NCBI GenBank assembly: GCA_052143275.1
Contig: JBKQTH010000236.1
Coordinates: 1-31,931, forward strand
Source: JAJPKE01 sp052143275
Lineage (GTDB): Bacteria; Chloroflexota; Ktedonobacteria; Ktedonobacterales; JADMIN01
Direction: 5' to 3'
DNA length: 31,931 bases
The position numbers and the translations under genes were made by a program. Positions 30,414 to 31,931 of the stretch are shown piece by piece (the stretch's first letter is position 1; each line of letters begins with the position of its first letter). Under the pieces are notes generated by a model. The model searched no databases. It was not told the origin of the DNA and saw only the letters and a list, made by a program, of their open reading frames with translations.

Positions 30414-31133
30414 ATGCAACAGGCTCAGGTACCGGAGAGAGGAACAAGCAGACTCCATCTGCTCATAGGAACGGTTATTGGCGGCATTATAGTAACCGCG
30501 CTGCTGGAAGTGATCGTCCAGCTGTTGCCTCCGCACTTTAGTCCCATCAGCCAATCGGAAAGCGACCTGGCGCTTGGTCCATTCGGTTATTTGATGACGC
30601 TCAATTTTGTCCTTCGTGGCGTGGTCATGCTCCTCTTCATCGCGGCATTCATGAATGTGGTGCCCAAAGAGAGCCGGTCTCGAAGCGGCCTGATTCTGCT
30701 CGGTGTCTCGGCCGTCGGGAAGCTGATCCTGGCGTTTGTCCCTACCGATCTCACGTCGCCGCCGCATACGGTCCACGGCGCGATTCACGCCCTGGTGGCG
30801 TTGGCCTCGTTCTTCTGTGGCGCACTCGGGGTGCTACTGATGGCGCGCGCTCTGCGTCATAGTCCCACTGTACGGCCTTCTCAGCGCATCCTGATGGGAC
30901 TGGCCGTAGTCACGCTCATCTGGTCGCTGGTCGTTATTGGCACGGTCGCCGTGTCCTCCCAGATTGGGGTCTGGGGGCTCTTCGAACGCCTGTTTGATGG
31001 TCTGTTCTACCTATGGATTCTTATCGCGTCCATCGGCTTGTGGCAGTCTCCTTCGTTGGAAGCAACGCCACTCCTAACGACGTTCCCTTACTCAGCTCGA
31101 CAGAACCTCGAAAAGGAAGCGTTCCCCGCCTGA
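30414..31133 (+). CDS. DUF998-family membrane protein
   Basis: 239 aa with six transmembrane helices. Helix 1 is LLIGTVIGGIIVTALLEVIV. The first loop has SQSESDLALGPFGYLMTLNF, the conserved DUF998 phrase before helix 2. VHGAIHALVALASFFCGALG carries the conserved His pair of the third/fourth helix region. The C-terminus is cytosolic and polar. GGGGAAG lies upstream of the ATG. DUF998 proteins are multipass membrane proteins of unknown function, often next to stress or carotenoid genes. The gene is followed by a carotenoid-oxygenase-like gene with 110 bp between them. Confidence 0.85.
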   Translation: MQQAQVPERGTSRLHLLIGTVIGGIIVTALLEVIVQLLPPHFSPISQSESDLALGPFGYLMTLNFVLRGVVMLLFIAAFMNVVPKESRSRSGLILLGVSAVGKLILAFVPTDLTSPPHTVHGAIHALVALASFFCGALGVLLMARALRHSPTVRPSQRILMGLAVVTLIWSLVVIGTVAVSSQIGVWGLFERLFDGLFYLWILIASIGLWQSPSLEATPLLTTFPYSARQNLEKEAFPA

Positions 31134-31174
31134 GTTGAAGTGAGCCGGACAAATGTTCCGCCACGAAAAGCACA

Positions 31175-31216
31175 GCGCGTTCCAGTGTCGCGTGGATAGT
31201 AGATAATGGAACGCGC
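31175..31216 (+). promoter_or_regulatory. 10-bp inverted repeat spanning the carotenoid-oxygenase promoter region
   Basis: gcgcgttcca (31175-31184) and tggaacgcgc (31207-31216) are exact inverted copies with a 22-nt spacer. Between and overlapping them lie TTCCAG (31180-31185) and GATAAT about 16 bp later, a plausible weak -35/-10 pair. An inverted repeat flanking both promoter elements fits a dimeric repressor operator, perhaps light- or stress-responsive. Confidence 0.45.
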
Positions 31217-31243
31217 CAACCGCAGAAGACAGGAGAGAACACG

Positions 31244-31931
31244 ATGGCTGGTTACTTCCAGATCGGGTTTACTACTTTGAACCAAGAAATTGTCTGTGAT
31301 TCGTTGCCGGTACTAGGGGCTCTCCCCACCTGGCTCTCAGGGACGCTGCTGCGCACCGGTCCAGCACAGTTCGAGGTCGGGCAGGAGAAATATCGCCACT
31401 GGTTTGATGGTCTCGCCATGCTGCATCGCTTTTCCTTCAATGAGGGCGGCGTGTCCTATGCCAACAGCTTTCTCCGTGGCAGAACCTATCGGGGCAACAT
31501 GGAGGCGGGGAAAATCACCTATCCTGAGTTTGCCACCGACCCGTGCCGCTCTCTCTTCAAGCGCCTGGCCACGACCTTTAGCCCGCACGTGTCGGACAAC
31601 GCCAATGTCAGTATCAGTAAAGTAGGGGAGGAGTTCATAGCTCTGACCGAGGTTCCCCTACCCGTCATATTTGATCCCGAGACGCTCGAGACGCTCGGCG
31701 TCTTTGATTTCCAGGATCAGATGAGTGGGCAGTTGACCACGGCTCATCCTCACTACGATCTGGAGCGGCAAGCCGGAGTTAACTATTTGCTCCATATGTC
31801 CGCCAAGAGCGCCTATACCGTCTATGCAATCAAAGCGGGGTCTCTATCAAGCCGAGCGCAGTGCGCTCGATGGCTATTCCGTCATACCGCTTTTCCATTT
31901 GCCGGTGGCGAGTGCGGCGAGCGCACGCGTG
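31244..31931 (+). CDS. Carotenoid oxygenase (RPE65/CCD family), 5' part; last ~90 bases atypical
   Basis: AGGAGAG lies about 6 nt before the ATG. The first ~195 residues are clearly carotenoid-cleavage-oxygenase: LPVLGALPTWLSGTLLRTGP, YRHWFDGLAMLHRFSF, YANSFLRGRTY, SDNANVSISKVGEEFIALTE, TTAHPHYDLERQAGVNYLL with the first iron-binding His region. These enzymes split carotenoids at a double bond using Fe2+ held by four His. From about 31838 onward the frame no longer resembles the family (no MHSF-type motif), while the +1 frame reads LYQAERSALDGYSVIPLFHL. The gene runs off the window, so the full C-terminal half is not visible. Confidence 0.85.
   Translation, partial: MAGYFQIGFTTLNQEIVCDSLPVLGALPTWLSGTLLRTGPAQFEVGQEKYRHWFDGLAMLHRFSFNEGGVSYANSFLRGRTYRGNMEAGKITYPEFATDPCRSLFKRLATTFSPHVSDNANVSISKVGEEFIALTEVPLPVIFDPETLETLGVFDFQDQMSGQLTTAHPHYDLERQAGVNYLLHMSAKSAYTVYAIKAGSLSSRAQCARWLFRHTAFPFAGGECGERTR

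Overview
This window is bacterial DNA of fairly high G+C. The family mix suggests a Chloroflexota member, possibly of the Ktedonobacteria: an XRE/NB-ARC/TPR regulator, a PadR plus permease-prefix membrane pair, paired GlsB/YeaQ proteins, an AI-2E permease, a carotenoid oxygenase and frequent GTG/TTG starts. This is inferred from gene content, since no marker gene or RNA gene is present. No tRNA, rRNA, CRISPR array or intact insertion sequence was seen.

Layout. (1) 1-5.1 kb: a GT28-type glycolipid glycosyltransferase, cut by the window start, diverges from a PhoB/OmpR-type response regulator. The regulator is followed closely by a DprE1-like FAD oxidase, an isoprenylcysteine-methyltransferase-family membrane protein and a clan GH-A glycosidase-like protein. 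A Pho-box-like site precedes the regulator, suggesting phosphate-linked envelope glycolipid remodelling. (2) 5.1-8.4 kb, minus strand: a polytopic membrane protein, a GNAT acetyltransferase, and a CaCA-family exchanger lacking the usual acidic ion ligands, with a terminator-like hairpin in its leader. A decayed HdeD fragment follows. (3) 9.1-21.5 kb: an envelope and stress island. It contains two GlsB/YeaQ paralogues, small membrane or secreted proteins, an AI-2E permease, a PRC-BON protein, an NRAMP-related transporter, YggT, a PRC / small membrane protein / YihY operon, and small hypotheticals. (4) 21.8-26.8 kb: an ABM-like monooxygenase, a truncated SDR, a PadR/membrane-protein operon, and a CadC/SmtB-type ArsR sensor with a CDF exporter and a second short CDF-like protein. 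(5) 27.3-31.9 kb: an XRE-NB-ARC-TPR STAND regulator, a DUF998 membrane protein and the 5' part of a carotenoid oxygenase whose last ~90 bases look foreign.

The most notable signal is a shared promoter architecture at four places (9.1, 15.0, 16.8 and 21.1 kb). Tandem TTRTCYAG-like half-sites spaced 11-12 bp end exactly 16 bp before a TTGCNC -35, followed by a 17-bp spacer and a TATRCT -10. Three of the four sites also share a ~200-bp conserved, foldable leader. They precede both GlsB genes, a small membrane protein and the NRAMP-related gene, so they look like one undescribed regulon of envelope and ion-homeostasis genes.
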